A DNA stretch of 64,000 bases from Clostridiales bacterium (lineage in GTDB: Bacteria; Bacillota; Clostridia; Caldicoprobacterales; DTU083). Positions 16,631 to 26,785 of the stretch are shown in pieces. The notes beneath the pieces are model-generated. The model was given only the letters and a program-made list of their open reading frames with translations. It did not search any database and was not told where the DNA came from. The stretch's first letter is position 1. Each line of letters begins with the position of its first letter. The stretch covers positions 1 through 64,000 of the forward strand of contig DUSN01000070.1 in NCBI GenBank assembly GCA_012842605.1. The letters run 5' to 3'. A program made the position numbers and the translations under genes.

Positions 16631-17932
16631 ATGAGATTACTAAGCAGAAGTGAGTATGAGGAATGGACCGCCAAAACACGTGATGCTCGCATGGATTGGT
16701 GGCGTCAGGCAAGGTTTGGCATGTTTGTGCATTTCGGTTTGTATTCTCAGGTGGGAAGGAATGAATGGGTACAGACGCTTGAAAACTATCCGCTTGAAGA
16801 ATACGAAAAGCTTGCAGATACTTTTAATCCTAAACCCGGTGCACCCCGCGAGTGGGCAGCTTTGGCTAAGAAGGCCGGTATGAAGTATATGGTGCTGACA
16901 ACCAGGCATCATGAAGGCTTCAGCTTATGGGACTCAAAAGTAAATCCGTACAATAGCGTCAATTATGGTCCAAAGCGGGATATTGTAAGGGAATTTGTGG
17001 ATGCCTGCCGTGAGTATGATCTCAGGATCGGTTTTTACACCAGCTTGATGGACTGGCATCACCCTGACGGGTGGAGAGCAGCTTTTGACAGCGAAGCCAG
17101 GGCACGCTTCAATCAATATATTCTTGACCTGAATACAGAGCTCCTGACACAATATGGCAAGATTGATATTTTATGGTTTGACGTAGCTGCACCTATGGAG
17201 CACTGGGAAGGCTGGAACAGTCTTGAAATAAACCAGAAGCTCCGTGCAATTCAGCCTGATATTATCATAAACAACCGTTCAAGACTGGAAGAGGATTTCG
17301 GGACACCTGAGGAGCATATAAATGCTGAAAACCGTGACTGGGAGGCATGCATGACCTTTAACGGCATAAGCTGGGGCTATGTAGACTCTAAGCAGGCTGC
17401 CAGGTACAGCTACAATGCGCAGGGCATAATCCGCATGCTCAACCGATGCGCTTCAGGAGGAGGCAATCTGCTGTTGAATATCGGCCCGGCTCCGGACGGA
17501 TCTGTTCCTGAGGAGGCTGTTGAGCCGCTGATAACAGTGGGAGAATGGCTGAAATTAAATGGTAATGCTGTGTATGGGAAGATGACTCGAACTGGCGGAA
17601 GTGTAGCAGGAGGCAATGGCGTTTGCGGTTGTTCCTGCAAAGGAAATTCTGTTTATTTGTGGAACTGGATCTGGCCTTCAGGCGGTACAATGGCTTTTGG
17701 CGGCTACAAGAAGGCACCCAAATCCATCCGTTTTGTTCATGACGGAAAACCAGTGGATTTTGAACACAAAGGACACCGTATTATTCTTAAAAACCTGCCT
17801 GAAGAATGTCCGGCTCCTGTAGCGGGTATCACGGTTCTGGAAATGGAGTTTGATGGACCACCGGAATACTGCTTTGCCAGTTATTATCCGCAGCTGCACG
17901 GGGGTCGTGAAATCACAACAGAAAGACTCTGA
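16631..17932 (+). CDS. GH29 family alpha-L-fucosidase
   Basis: A 433-residue enzyme without a signal peptide. The N-terminal W-W-R-Q-A-R-F-G-M-F-V-H-F-G, the T-T-R-H-H-E-G-F-S-L-W-D motif, and the candidate nucleophile Asp in I-L-W-F-D identify family GH29. It should release L-fucose from the non-reducing end of short glycans in the cytoplasm. ATG 16631 is chosen because AAAGGAGGAAGG lies just upstream; the longer reading frame lacks a site. Family GH29 also has broad-specificity members, so fucose is probable rather than proven. Confidence 0.9.
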   Translation: MRLLSRSEYEEWTAKTRDARMDWWRQARFGMFVHFGLYSQVGRNEWVQTLENYPLEEYEKLADTFNPKPGAPREWAALAKKAGMKYMVLTTRHHEGFSLWDSKVNPYNSVNYGPKRDIVREFVDACREYDLRIGFYTSLMDWHHPDGWRAAFDSEARARFNQYILDLNTELLTQYGKIDILWFDVAAPMEHWEGWNSLEINQKLRAIQPDIIINNRSRLEEDFGTPEEHINAENRDWEACMTFNGISWGYVDSKQAARYSYNAQGIIRMLNRCASGGGNLLLNIGPAPDGSVPEEAVEPLITVGEWLKLNGNAVYGKMTRTGGSVAGGNGVCGCSCKGNSVYLWNWIWPSGGTMAFGGYKKAPKSIRFVHDGKPVDFEHKGHRIILKNLPEECPAPVAGITVLEMEFDGPPEYCFASYYPQLHGGREITTERL

Positions 17933-17953
17933 AACAGTATTGATTCAGATAAG

Positions 17954-17990
17954 AGCAGGCTGTTTCCGGTTACGGAAACAGCCTGCTTCA
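17954..17990. terminator. Strong hairpin downstream of the fucosidase gene
   Basis: GCAGGCTGTTTCCG pairs perfectly with CGGAAACAGCCTGC around GTTA. No T-run follows on either strand, so it may act as an RNA-stabilising or boundary structure rather than an intrinsic terminator. It sits between the fucosidase and the truncated IS66 end. Confidence 0.5.
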
Positions 17991-18053
17991 GCACAAGCAG
18001 ATTGAATGACTGTAGGTTTTAGATTAATATCAAATATCGCATATTAAGTGCCT

Positions 18054-18371
18054 TTAATGCTCCTGAGGGACAAACTTTTTACGTTTATCATGAGGGATGT
18101 CCTTTAAAAGATCAGCTCTCTGGCCTTTGTACTTCTTTCTAATGTAGCCCTTTACTTCCTTAAGATCAGGTTCCGGTGCCTGCGGATCAGCATAAACTTC
18201 TGCTTCATCAAAAAGAGACACCTGCCCTATGGAAAGGACTGATGTCTTCTCAGAACTTCTGCCATACAGCTTACGAGTCAGATAAGCAACTGTTTCATGA
18301 AGCCGTCTGTTTTCCAGTTCCAACTCATTTATGCGGTTTTTCAGGGCTGCTATCTGCTCTGCTGTGCTCAT
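18054..18371 (-). pseudogene. Truncated IS66 TnpC transposase
   Basis: The 105-residue product starts with the leucine-zipper-like N-terminal coil and contains the K-L-Y-G-R-S-S-E-K motif typical of IS66 TnpC. Full proteins are about 500 residues; the zinc-finger and DDE catalytic domains are missing. A clear ATG with GAGGAAA upstream remains. It has no transposase activity of its own. Confidence 0.85.
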
Positions 18372-18465
18372 AAATTACTGTTTCCTCACTGTTTTTGTTA
18401 GTTCAATTATATCATAAAACAGCCCGGAAATCCAGCAAATATGCGGCTTTGCGACATTTTTTCCC

Positions 18466-18825
18466 TTAAATGCAGGCTCCTATCTCTATCTTTTTAACTG
18501 CTTTAGGCTGGTCAATTGAGAGGCCTTCAAGCAGCCAACGGAATTCCTGGGGGGTGAGTGCCCGAACTGCCTCTGCATTCATAGGCCATTGATATTTCCC
18601 GTTCTCCAGGCGCTTGTATAGTAAAACAAAACCGTCGCCTTCCCAATAGAGCGCTTTCATCCGATCCCGCCGCCGGCCACAGAAGAGAAAGAGACTGTTC
18701 TGGAATGGATTCAGCTGAAAGTTCTGTTGAACAATAGCCGCCAATCCATCGATAGCTTTCCGCATGTCGGTATAGCCGCAGGCTATATAGATTAAGACAA
18801 AATCAAAAAATCCTTCGTAATCCAT
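18466..18825 (-). CDS. tnpB: IS66 accessory protein TnpB
   Basis: A 119-residue protein with the diagnostic Y-I-A-C-G-Y-T-D-M-R-K-A-I-D-G-L and L-F-C-G-R-R-R-D-R-M-K segments, then W-E-G-D-G-F, ending in the L-S-I-D-Q-P-K-A region. Its role in IS66 movement is required but not mechanistically defined. The ribosome site is weak, consistent with former coupling to a lost tnpA. Intact in sequence, but part of a dead element. Confidence 0.9.
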   Translation of the reverse strand: MDYEGFFDFVLIYIACGYTDMRKAIDGLAAIVQQNFQLNPFQNSLFLFCGRRRDRMKALYWEGDGFVLLYKRLENGKYQWPMNAEAVRALTPQEFRWLLEGLSIDQPKAVKKIEIGACI

Positions 18826-18897
18826 ATAATAAATGGCTTATGAAGGATTGTTTTTCTTTTATATTCAGCGGAACAACTTATTTGTATGGGAGCAAAT

Positions 18898-19407
18898 TTA
18901 TTTGATGTTCACAAGTAAACTGGCCTTGCTGTCAACCTCAGTCAGCTCTTTGCAAAACAGCCCCCGAATATAGCCACGGTCGGTGGTTGTGGAGTGCACA
19001 TAGAATCCCAGACCGTAGTAGAACCGCACCTGAGCAGTCATTTTGGTAGCAGTATGAAGAGTGATAAATGCAACGCCCTGTTTGCGGAGATCTTCTTCAG
19101 CCGCTTCCATCAAGGCTCTTCCCACACCGCTTTTCTGGATGTCCAGCTTTACACCGAACCGGCTTATATAAGCAATATTCCCGGGCAAAATTTCATACCG
19201 GATGGAACCCACAGGCATATCATCCAGCAGAGCGATGAGAATGGTTTTTCGCTCCATGTCCTGACGTATGGTTTCCTCGGTTTCTTTAAGGGCAGAAACA
19301 GTGTGGGGCAGGCCTAAGTCTTGAGCATATTTTTTAAAGGCTTCCTGGGTAATTTGGTGTATGGCAGGAATATCTTCAGGTAAGGCCTTGCGGATTACCA
19401 GATTCAT
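18898..19407 (-). CDS. GNAT family N-acetyltransferase
   Basis: A 169-residue acetyltransferase with the acetyl-CoA loop Q-K-S-G-V-G-R-A-L and a C-terminal Y-Y-G-L-G-F-Y. ATG 19407 is chosen because GGAGG lies eight bases upstream; the GTG at 19416 overlaps that site. It follows argF by 14 bases, so it is probably the last gene of the arginine unit. Its acceptor is unknown. It does not look like ArgA-type glutamate N-acetyltransferase, although a small-GNAT route to N-acetylglutamate cannot be excluded. Confidence 0.85.
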   Translation of the reverse strand: MNLVIRKALPEDIPAIHQITQEAFKKYAQDLGLPHTVSALKETEETIRQDMERKTILIALLDDMPVGSIRYEILPGNIAYISRFGVKLDIQKSGVGRALMEAAEEDLRKQGVAFITLHTATKMTAQVRFYYGLGFYVHSTTTDRGYIRGLFCKELTEVDSKASLLVNIK

Positions 19408-19421
19408 TTTGTGCACCTCCT

Positions 19422-20378
19422 TTATTTCAATAACAGGGCTAATATGGCTTTTTGCACATGCAGGCGGTTTTCGGCTTCATCAAAAACAACCGAGTTAGGA
19501 CCATCTATTATGTCTTCTGTAACTTCCTCGCCGCGATGGGCAGGCAGGCAGTGCAGGAATATGGCATCGGGTTTAGCCAATGAGAAGAGGCTGCTGTTCA
19601 CCTGGTAGGGAGCAAAGACCTGTTTTCTTTCTTCAATCTCTGCTTCCTGGCCCATGCTGGACCATACATCTGTATATACAGCATCAGCACCGTTAATTGC
19701 CTCTTTCGGATCATGAGTAATGGTTATTTTAGAACCGCTGATTTCAGCATTCTGCTTTGCAGATGCTGTTATCTGTTCGTCAGGCTCATAACCTGCAGGG
19801 CAGCTGATGGAGAAATCCATGCCAATTTTGGAGCATGCAATCATGAGTGAATGGGCTACATTGTTTCCGTCGCCTATAAAAGCCAGTTTAAGCCACTTCC
19901 ATGCATGCTTCTTCTCATATATAGTCATTATGTCTGCCAGAGCCTGGCAGGGATGCAGCAGGTCTGTAAGAGCATTGATGACGGGTATGGTTCCGTATTT
20001 GGCCAGATCTTCAACATCACTTTGCTTGAAGGTTCTGATCATAATTCCGTCAACATATCGTGAAAGTACTTGTGCTGTGTCTGATATTGTTTCCCCCCGG
20101 CCAAGCTGAATATCGGAGGAGCTTAAGAACAAGGCTTTCCCGCCCAGCTGGTACATTCCCACTTCAAAGGACACCCTTGTGCGGGTGGAGGATTTGGAGA
20201 AAATCATAGCTAAGGTTTTGCCCTGCAATAAGGGATGCTTTATATTGTTTTTCTGCTGTTCCTTCAATTTAAGCCCCAGGGAGACCACCTGGCATATCTC
20301 ATCAGGACTGTAGGACTGCAGACTCAGCAGGTGCTTCTGTGCAAAAGGTTTTTCAGGCTGATAATTATATAAATTCAT
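19422..20378 (-). CDS. argF: Ornithine carbamoyltransferase
   Basis: A 318-residue enzyme that makes citrulline from ornithine and carbamoyl phosphate. The carbamoyl-phosphate motif S-S-T-R-T-R, H-P-C-Q-A-L-A-D and the ornithine-side H-C-L-P-A-H-R-G are all present. ATG 20378 is chosen over 20396 because GGAAG lies seven bases upstream. It starts 14 bases after carB, so carbamoyl phosphate could pass between neighbours' products. Length is typical for the family. Confidence 0.96.
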   Translation of the reverse strand: MNLYNYQPEKPFAQKHLLSLQSYSPDEICQVVSLGLKLKEQQKNNIKHPLLQGKTLAMIFSKSSTRTRVSFEVGMYQLGGKALFLSSSDIQLGRGETISDTAQVLSRYVDGIMIRTFKQSDVEDLAKYGTIPVINALTDLLHPCQALADIMTIYEKKHAWKWLKLAFIGDGNNVAHSLMIACSKIGMDFSISCPAGYEPDEQITASAKQNAEISGSKITITHDPKEAINGADAVYTDVWSSMGQEAEIEERKQVFAPYQVNSSLFSLAKPDAIFLHCLPAHRGEEVTEDIIDGPNSVVFDEAENRLHVQKAILALLLK

Positions 20379-20392
20379 ACTTATACTTCCTT

Positions 20393-23300
20393 TCATGATG
20401 ATTGTTTGTACGGCAGGTATTCATTCAGGGGTATGGCATACAAATCCTTGAGATTTGCCTTTATCACACTTAACACAGCCCAGGCGGTGTCCAGTGAAGT
20501 AACGGACATAACGTTAAATTCCATAGCTGCCCTGCGGAGCTGGAAGCCAAGCCGCAGCGGGTTTTTACCCAGGCTGGGGGTGTTGATCAGCAGTTGAATT
20601 TTGTCTTCTCTGATGAATGAAATGGCTTCACTTGCTGATACTTCCATAGCTGGCAGTCCCTGCTTTCTGAAGTACTGACAGGTGTGCCGGGTAGCATATA
20701 ATAGAAAACCAATATTCAGAAACTCACGGGCAATTTTTGCCGCTTCTTCCTTATCCCGGTCTGCAATGGAAAACAGGACATTGCCTGTTGAAGGTACTTT
20801 CATTCCCGAAGCCAGCATGGCCTTTGTCAGGGCTTTGATGTAGCTGGAGTCAGTTCCCATTACCTCGCCGGTTGACTTCATTTCCGGGCCAAGGAAAGTA
20901 TCCACGGTGGCCATTTTCGAGAAGGAAAATACAGGTGCTTTCACGGTGACAAGGCCGGACTCCTTAACAAGTCCTGTCTTGTAGCCTAAATCTATTAGAC
21001 TGTATCCAAGCATAATTTGTGTTGCCAGGGCTACCATAGGTACACCTGTAACCTTGCTCATTATGGGTACGGTCCGGCTTGCCCTGGGGTTAGCTTCCAA
21101 AACATAAAGCTTTTCATTTTTATCAATGACAAACTGGATATTGAACAAACCCTTAATTTTAAGCTCCCTGCCGATTCGTACAGCGGCATCCACAATTTGT
21201 TCCTTGATGGCAGGGGAGAGGCTTTGCGGCGGATAGATGGAGAAGCTGTCACCCGAGTGAACGCCTGCTCTTTCAATATGTTCCATTATGCCTGGTATGA
21301 CTACATTCTCCCCATCGCAAACCGCATCCACTTCAGCTTCCTTGCCTGAAATATATTTGTCAATCAATACCGGATGCTTTTCAGATGCTTTAACGGCAGC
21401 AGTTATATAATTCTTCAGGTCTTTGTCATTATAAATGATTTCCATTGCTCTGCCGCCCAGAACATAGGATGGTCTGACCAGAACGGGATAACCGATGTTA
21501 CGGGCAATTTCCAGTGATTCCTCCAGGGATAATGCCGTACTGCCGGGTGGCATTGAGATGTCTAATTTATTTAACAGTTGAATAAATCTGTTGCGGTCTT
21601 CCGCTTTGTCAATGGAATCAAAAGAAGTTCCCAGTATATTAATCCCGTTTTTATGCAGTGGTTCTGCAAGGTTTATGGCAGTCTGTCCGCCAAATTGCAG
21701 TACAACACCCAGAGGGTTTTCCTTTTCGATGATATCCATCACGCATTCCAGTGTCAGCGGTTCAAAATAGAGTACATCTGATGTATCATAATCCGTGCTT
21801 ACGGTTTCCGGGTTGCTGTTTATAATGATTGCTTCCAGTCCCATTTTTCTTAAGGCCTTTACGCAATGCACGCTGCAATAATCAAATTCTATTCCCTGGC
21901 CGATGCGTATGGGGCCGGATCCCAGCACGATAACCTTGGTTTTGTTAGATGGAACAGCATCATCATGATGTTCCGGATCATAGCTGGAATAGTAGCAGGG
22001 AGGAGCTGCTTTCTTATCGCCGGTAATAGTGCCTATGGTGTTATAGCTGGGTTTAATGTTCCATTCCTTTCTCAGCTTTCGGATTTCGCTTCCTTCCACA
22101 CCCATGAGCTTTCCGATATAGGAATCGCCGAATCCGAATTTCTTGCATTCATAAAGCATTTCTTTAGTCAGGTCATCCAATTTCATTTTTCTGATCTGCT
22201 GGCTTATATCAATAATGTTTTTCAATTTATTGATAAAGTACTTGTCAATCTTTGTAATTTCATAAATTTCGTCAATATCATACCCTCGCTTTAAAGCCTC
22301 GGATATGACAAATATCCGCTCATCATCCGGATTCTTCAGGGAGTTATGGATAGCCTCGTCGCTCCAGGTGCTGATTTCTTCCATGCCAAGATAGTAGTCC
22401 AGTTTTATGTCCAGTGAATCGATTGCTTTAAGCAGGGATTCTTCAAAGTTCCTGCCAATTGCCATCACTTCGCCGGTAGCTTTCATCTGTGTTCCAAGGG
22501 TCCGGTTGGCTGTCACGAACTTGTCAAAGGGCCACCTTGGCACCTTGGTTACTACATAGTCCAAAACAGGTTCATATAAGGCGTTTCCTGTAGCGGGGTT
22601 CTTAATTTCATCCAGAGTCAAGCCTACGGCTATTTTGCTTGTCACCCTGGCAATGGGATAGCCTGTTGCCTTGGATGCTAGTGCACTGGAACGGCTGACC
22701 CTGGGGTTAACTTCGATGACAACATATTCATGTGTATACGGATGCAGCGCAAACTGGATGTTGCAGCCGCCTTCAATCTTCAGGGCTCGGATAATCTTAA
22801 TTGAGGCAGAGTGCAGCATCTGGTGCTCTTCATCAGTAAGTGTCTGGCTGGGTGCAACTACTATGCTGTCGCCGGTATGAATGCCCACCGGGTCAAAGTT
22901 TTCCATATTGCATACTACAATGTAATTATCCGCACTGTCCCGGATAACCTCATACTCAATTTCCTTCCATCCGGCTACGCTTTGCTCCAGCAGCACCTGG
23001 TGAATCATGCTGTTTTTCAGGCCTTTGGCTGCAATTGTCTTAAATTCTTCCATGTCATGCGCCATACCGCTTCCAGTGCCGCCTAAGGTATATGCGGGAC
23101 GGATTATGATGGGAAAGCCTGCTTTTTCAGCAAAGCATACAGCTTCATCAAGAGAGGTTACTATGGTGCTTTCAGCAACCCTTTCTCCAATTTCATTCAT
23201 AGTCTTTTTAAATAATTCCCTGTCCTCGGCCTTGTGTATTGTATCCAGGGAAGTTCCAAGCAGCTTAATATTCAGTTCATCCAAAATACCGCTTTCAGCT

Positions 23301-23605
23301 AGCTGAACCGCCATATTAAGGCCGGTCTGGCCTCCGAGAGTAGGGAGAATGCCATCAGGACGCTCCTTACGGAGAATATCAACCAAAATCTCGTGGGTTA
23401 TAGGTTCTATATATACTTTTTTGGCCATGTCTGTATCGGTCATTATAGTGGCAGGGTTGCTGTTTACCAGCACTACATCTATGCCTTCTTCCCGAAGGGC
23501 TTTGCAGGCCTGGGTACCGGAATAGTCAAATTCAGCTGCCTGGCCGATTACAATAGGGCCGGATCCAATTACCAATACTTTGTTAATGTCATGTCTATTC
23601 GGCAT
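20393..23605 (-). CDS. carB: Carbamoyl-phosphate synthase large subunit
   Basis: A 1070-residue enzyme with two homologous ATP-grasp halves, opening with G-S-G-P-I-V-I-G-Q and repeating as G-S-G-P-I-R-I-G-Q, and a C-terminal MGS-like allosteric domain. It makes carbamoyl phosphate from bicarbonate, ammonia and two ATP. ATG 23605 follows AAAGGAG. The glutaminase partner carA is not in the window, which is unusual for an arginine operon; it may be elsewhere or shared with pyrimidine synthesis. Confidence 0.96.
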   Translation of the reverse strand: MPNRHDINKVLVIGSGPIVIGQAAEFDYSGTQACKALREEGIDVVLVNSNPATIMTDTDMAKKVYIEPITHEILVDILRKERPDGILPTLGGQTGLNMAVQLAESGILDELNIKLLGTSLDTIHKAEDRELFKKTMNEIGERVAESTIVTSLDEAVCFAEKAGFPIIIRPAYTLGGTGSGMAHDMEEFKTIAAKGLKNSMIHQVLLEQSVAGWKEIEYEVIRDSADNYIVVCNMENFDPVGIHTGDSIVVAPSQTLTDEEHQMLHSASIKIIRALKIEGGCNIQFALHPYTHEYVVIEVNPRVSRSSALASKATGYPIARVTSKIAVGLTLDEIKNPATGNALYEPVLDYVVTKVPRWPFDKFVTANRTLGTQMKATGEVMAIGRNFEESLLKAIDSLDIKLDYYLGMEEISTWSDEAIHNSLKNPDDERIFVISEALKRGYDIDEIYEITKIDKYFINKLKNIIDISQQIRKMKLDDLTKEMLYECKKFGFGDSYIGKLMGVEGSEIRKLRKEWNIKPSYNTIGTITGDKKAAPPCYYSSYDPEHHDDAVPSNKTKVIVLGSGPIRIGQGIEFDYCSVHCVKALRKMGLEAIIINSNPETVSTDYDTSDVLYFEPLTLECVMDIIEKENPLGVVLQFGGQTAINLAEPLHKNGINILGTSFDSIDKAEDRNRFIQLLNKLDISMPPGSTALSLEESLEIARNIGYPVLVRPSYVLGGRAMEIIYNDKDLKNYITAAVKASEKHPVLIDKYISGKEAEVDAVCDGENVVIPGIMEHIERAGVHSGDSFSIYPPQSLSPAIKEQIVDAAVRIGRELKIKGLFNIQFVIDKNEKLYVLEANPRASRTVPIMSKVTGVPMVALATQIMLGYSLIDLGYKTGLVKESGLVTVKAPVFSFSKMATVDTFLGPEMKSTGEVMGTDSSYIKALTKAMLASGMKVPSTGNVLFSIADRDKEEAAKIAREFLNIGFLLYATRHTCQYFRKQGLPAMEVSASEAISFIREDKIQLLINTPSLGKNPLRLGFQLRRAAMEFNVMSVTSLDTAWAVLSVIKANLKDLYAIPLNEYLPYKQSS

Positions 23606-23696
23606 AAGATTGCTCCTTTTTATCAAGTCTCAAGTTCACAGGGTAGAATATATGTTGGATTTAAACAATTGCTGTCATATAGTATTACAGACCGCT

Positions 23697-24899
23697 TCAG
23701 GGCTGAATCTCTGCAAATATTTCACGGAGAGCATCAAGCAATTGCTTGATTTCATCTTCCTTGATTATTAATGGGGGAACAAATCGCAGTGTATTGTGTC
23801 CTGCACAATTTATAATAAAGCCCTTTTCAAACGCTTTGTTTACAATTGCCTTGCCGGGGATGCTTTCATCCAGCTCCATGCCCAGCATAAGTCCTTTTCC
23901 CCTGACATCTTTTATAAAGCCAAAGTCATTTTTCAGATTGATAAGGCCTTCTTTGAATAATTTGCCCTTTTGCTCAACACTTTCTAAAAATCCATCTTCC
24001 AGAATGGTCTCCATAACTGCCAGCCCGGCTGTACATGCTAAAGGATTTCCTCCAAACGTAGAGCCATGGCTGCCGGGCTCAAAAGCATTTGCAGCTTCAC
24101 CTGCTGCTATGATTGCACCTATGGGAATGCCTCCGCCCAAGCCTTTGGCAAGGGTAATAATGTCAGGCTGTATTCCAAAGTGCTCATATCCGAAAAGCTT
24201 GCCTGTTCTGCCGGTTCCGGTCTGTACTTCATCAACAATCATCAGCAGACCATTATCACGGCAGATCTCCTCAACACCTTGCATATATTCCATAGTGCCT
24301 TCAATGATGCCGCCTTCCCCCTGAATAGGTTCAACCATAATGGCTGCAGTATTTTCTGTTACTGCCTGCTCCAGTGCTGTCAAGTCATTGTAAGGTACGT
24401 GCCTGAAGCCCTCCGGCATGGGCTGGAACGGTTCCTGGTATTTTTTCTGGCCTGTTGCTGCAAGAGCTGCCAGGGTTCTGCCATGGAATGAATTATATGC
24501 TGTTATTATTTCATATTTATACATGCCTTTTGAGCTAAAGTATTTTCTTGCCAGCTTGATAGCGCCTTCATTGGCTTCGGCACCGCTGTTGCAGAAAAAT
24601 ACCTTGCTGCCGCAGCTGTTTTCTACTAAAAGCTTGGCCAGCTTTGCCTGGGCTTCTATGTAAAAAAGATTGGAGCAGTGAAGCAGTTTTCCAGCCTGGC
24701 TTACAATGGCTTCTGTAAGCCTGGGATGATTGTAACCCAGGGAATTAACAGCGATTCCTGCAAGAAAGTCAATATAGGCTTTTCCATTGCTGTCATATAA
24801 TATTGAACCCTCTCCGTGGGTAAAGGCTGCCGGTATTCTGCTGCCAAATGTACTCATATGATAGGTTTTATCCATTTCAATAATATACTGGAGCATCAT
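23697..24899 (-). CDS. argD: Acetylornithine aminotransferase
   Basis: A 400-residue class III PLP aminotransferase. The PLP lysine lies in T-L-A-K-G-L-G-G-G, preceded by V-D-E-V-Q-T-G-T-G-R-T-G, typical of ArgD. It converts N-acetylglutamate semialdehyde to N-acetylornithine. ATG 24899 has GGAGG seven bases upstream. It is the first gene of argD-carB-argF-GNAT; the promoter at 24965-24993 carries an ARG-box-like operator. Related succinyl- and gamma-aminobutyrate transaminases are alternatives, but context settles it. Confidence 0.95.
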   Translation of the reverse strand: MMLQYIIEMDKTYHMSTFGSRIPAAFTHGEGSILYDSNGKAYIDFLAGIAVNSLGYNHPRLTEAIVSQAGKLLHCSNLFYIEAQAKLAKLLVENSCGSKVFFCNSGAEANEGAIKLARKYFSSKGMYKYEIITAYNSFHGRTLAALAATGQKKYQEPFQPMPEGFRHVPYNDLTALEQAVTENTAAIMVEPIQGEGGIIEGTMEYMQGVEEICRDNGLLMIVDEVQTGTGRTGKLFGYEHFGIQPDIITLAKGLGGGIPIGAIIAAGEAANAFEPGSHGSTFGGNPLACTAGLAVMETILEDGFLESVEQKGKLFKEGLINLKNDFGFIKDVRGKGLMLGMELDESIPGKAIVNKAFEKGFIINCAGHNTLRFVPPLIIKEDEIKQLLDALREIFAEIQP

Positions 24900-24964
24900 G
24901 GGCTTTCCTCCGTTCAAATAATCATCCGGACTGTTATTATTCCGGCATGATTTTATTACTTATA

Positions 24965-24994
24965 ATTATACATATATATGCATAATAATGCAAC
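24965..24994 (-). promoter_or_regulatory. argD promoter with ARG-box-like operator
   Basis: On the minus strand TTGCAT (24993-24988), 17 bases and TATAAT (24970-24965) form a sigma-A promoter. The plus-strand 18-mer at 24977-24994 matches 14 of 18 positions of the Bacillus AhrC ARG box as I recall it, and TGCAT-AATA-ATGCA is palindromic. ArgR bound here would cover the -35 and block transcription when arginine is plentiful. Confidence 0.65.
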
Positions 24995-25002
24995 ATATAA
25001 AA

Positions 25003-25033
25003 TAAAAAAGGCCAAACATAGGATGCGGCCTTA
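25003..25033 (-). terminator. Terminator of the SpoVB-like gene
   Basis: On the minus strand AAGGCC and GGCCTT pair around 13 bases, followed by TTTTATTTTA. It isolates the SpoVB-like gene from the arginine operon downstream. Confidence 0.7.
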
Positions 25034-25095
25034 AGTTTTTTCTTTATTTCCAGCCAGAAGGCTTATTTTGTCATTTTTCCTTATTCTGTTGGGTT

Positions 25096-26652
25096 TCATT
25101 CTCCAATATGCTTCCTGAAAAAGTCCCTTGAGGGAAGTCCGTTAACAGCCCAAAGAACGAGGAGGAATATAAACATACCCAATACGGAAGAAACTATGAT
25201 GCTTGTAACTACAGGGGTACCTAATCCTGCAAGAACGCCGTATATGCTGTGTGTAGTCAGTCCCATAAGCAGGCCGGCAAAACCAGGCTTTAAAAGCCAG
25301 TGTTTGAATTGAAAGGACATTTTGGCTGTTTTTAGCACCGTAACAAGGTTGAGGATGCTGACAACAAGGCTGCTTAAGGTAAATCCGACAATGATGCCGA
25401 ATAAGCGGATATAAGGATTTGCTAATAAAAAGTATGTACAAGCAAGCTGGATAACACTGCCGATTATAAAGTGAACAGCTGCCCGGGTCTGTTTGCCCAG
25501 TCCATTCAAAATACCGCTGCATGTGTGCTGAAGAGCGTGAAACAGCAGGGTATAGGAGATTGGTATCAGCAATGTGCCCACCATGGGCTGCTTATAAAGA
25601 ACATAGCCGATGGGCCTGCCAAGAGCTGCGAGCAATGCAGTGGAAGGAAAGGCAATCATACAAGTTAAGCGGATTGCCTTGGAAATCTTGTCATTGATTG
25701 CTCTCCAATTACTAAGGGCAAGATTTTCGGACAAATTTGGTATAATTATTACCGACAGGGCATTTGTAATGGTAAAGGGCAGAAACAAAAGCGGCATGAC
25801 CATGCCGGACAATATGCCGAACAAGCCTACTGCTTCTTCCTTAAGCAATCCTCCTGCCATAAGCCTTTGGGGAATCATGATAGAGTTGGCGGCAGCCATA
25901 AGGGAATTGACCAGGCGGGTAGATGTAATTGGAACAGCTATGGACAAGAGTGTCTTCAAATAATTTTCTCTGGTTTTTTGCAGAGGCTGCTTAACAGCAT
26001 ATTTTAAAGTCTTTTTGGATTTATGATAGTTGATGTGCAGGAACAGCAGGCTTGCTAATTCTCCAAAGATTGTGCCCAGCATTACCAGTGAAGCAGCCAG
26101 TGAATAGTTATTGCCCGGTGCCAGCAGATAGATGAGGGTAATGGCAACGGTCATCCGGACCAGTTGTTCTACAACTTCAGCTATGGCCGGGGGATGAATA
26201 TTTTTCTGGCCATAGAAATAACCTTTTAGGGAAGCGCCCAGCCCTATAATGGTAACACAGGGGAAGATAATGAAAAGAGCACCTTTGGTGCGTTCATCCT
26301 TAATAATAACCTGGGCTATGAAATCCAGATTCAAAAGGGCAGTCAATGCCAAGGTCAAAGAAACAGCAATAACCAGGGTTACTGCTGTGGCTACGGTTTT
26401 GTGCATCCCTCGGACATTGTTTTTAGCCCTGTTCTCAGCTACCATGCGGGAGACTGCTACAGGGATGCCGGCAGCAGTCAGAGTGACTGCAATTTGAAAT
26501 ACAGGGAAAACCAATTGTACAATCCCCATGCCCTGAGGACCGATCATTCTGCTCAGAAAGACACGATAGCCAAAGCCCAGGAGCCGTACTATTAAATTTG
26601 CAGCAGAGAGAATCATTGTTCCGTATAGCAATGATTTTTTATTGATCTTCAA
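25096..26652 (-). CDS. SpoVB-like polysaccharide/lipid flippase (MOP superfamily)
   Basis: A 518-residue polytopic protein with about 14 membrane helices. The N-terminus (L-I-V-R-L-L-G-F-G-Y-R-V-F-L-S-R, then I-G-P-Q-G-M-G) is typical of the SpoVB/putative polysaccharide biosynthesis group. Members flip lipid-linked precursors; SpoVB acts in spore cortex synthesis, but paralogues serve vegetative envelope polymers. It lies between argB and argD but ends at its own terminator, so it is not part of the arginine operon. Confidence 0.85.
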   Translation of the reverse strand: MKINKKSLLYGTMILSAANLIVRLLGFGYRVFLSRMIGPQGMGIVQLVFPVFQIAVTLTAAGIPVAVSRMVAENRAKNNVRGMHKTVATAVTLVIAVSLTLALTALLNLDFIAQVIIKDERTKGALFIIFPCVTIIGLGASLKGYFYGQKNIHPPAIAEVVEQLVRMTVAITLIYLLAPGNNYSLAASLVMLGTIFGELASLLFLHINYHKSKKTLKYAVKQPLQKTRENYLKTLLSIAVPITSTRLVNSLMAAANSIMIPQRLMAGGLLKEEAVGLFGILSGMVMPLLFLPFTITNALSVIIIPNLSENLALSNWRAINDKISKAIRLTCMIAFPSTALLAALGRPIGYVLYKQPMVGTLLIPISYTLLFHALQHTCSGILNGLGKQTRAAVHFIIGSVIQLACTYFLLANPYIRLFGIIVGFTLSSLVVSILNLVTVLKTAKMSFQFKHWLLKPGFAGLLMGLTTHSIYGVLAGLGTPVVTSIIVSSVLGMFIFLLVLWAVNGLPSRDFFRKHIGE

Positions 26653-26785
26653 ATTAAACAGCCTCCGGTATACAGATTGTCTAATTCATTCTTATTCGTA
26701 CCGGCAGGCTTTTTAGAAGTAAATTTCACTTAATTAAGGCATTAAGAAAGCTGCATTTATATTTATACATTCACAATTCTGAGGA

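Larger units (their letters stand above)
18054..18825 (-). mobile_element. IS66-family remnant (tnpB plus truncated tnpC)
   Basis: Two adjacent minus-strand genes match IS66 parts: a complete tnpB (18466-18825) and only the first 105 residues of the TnpC transposase (18054-18371). No tnpA lies upstream and no terminal repeats were recognised, so the element is a fragment unable to move by itself. It separates the glycan cluster from the arginine genes. Confidence 0.8.
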
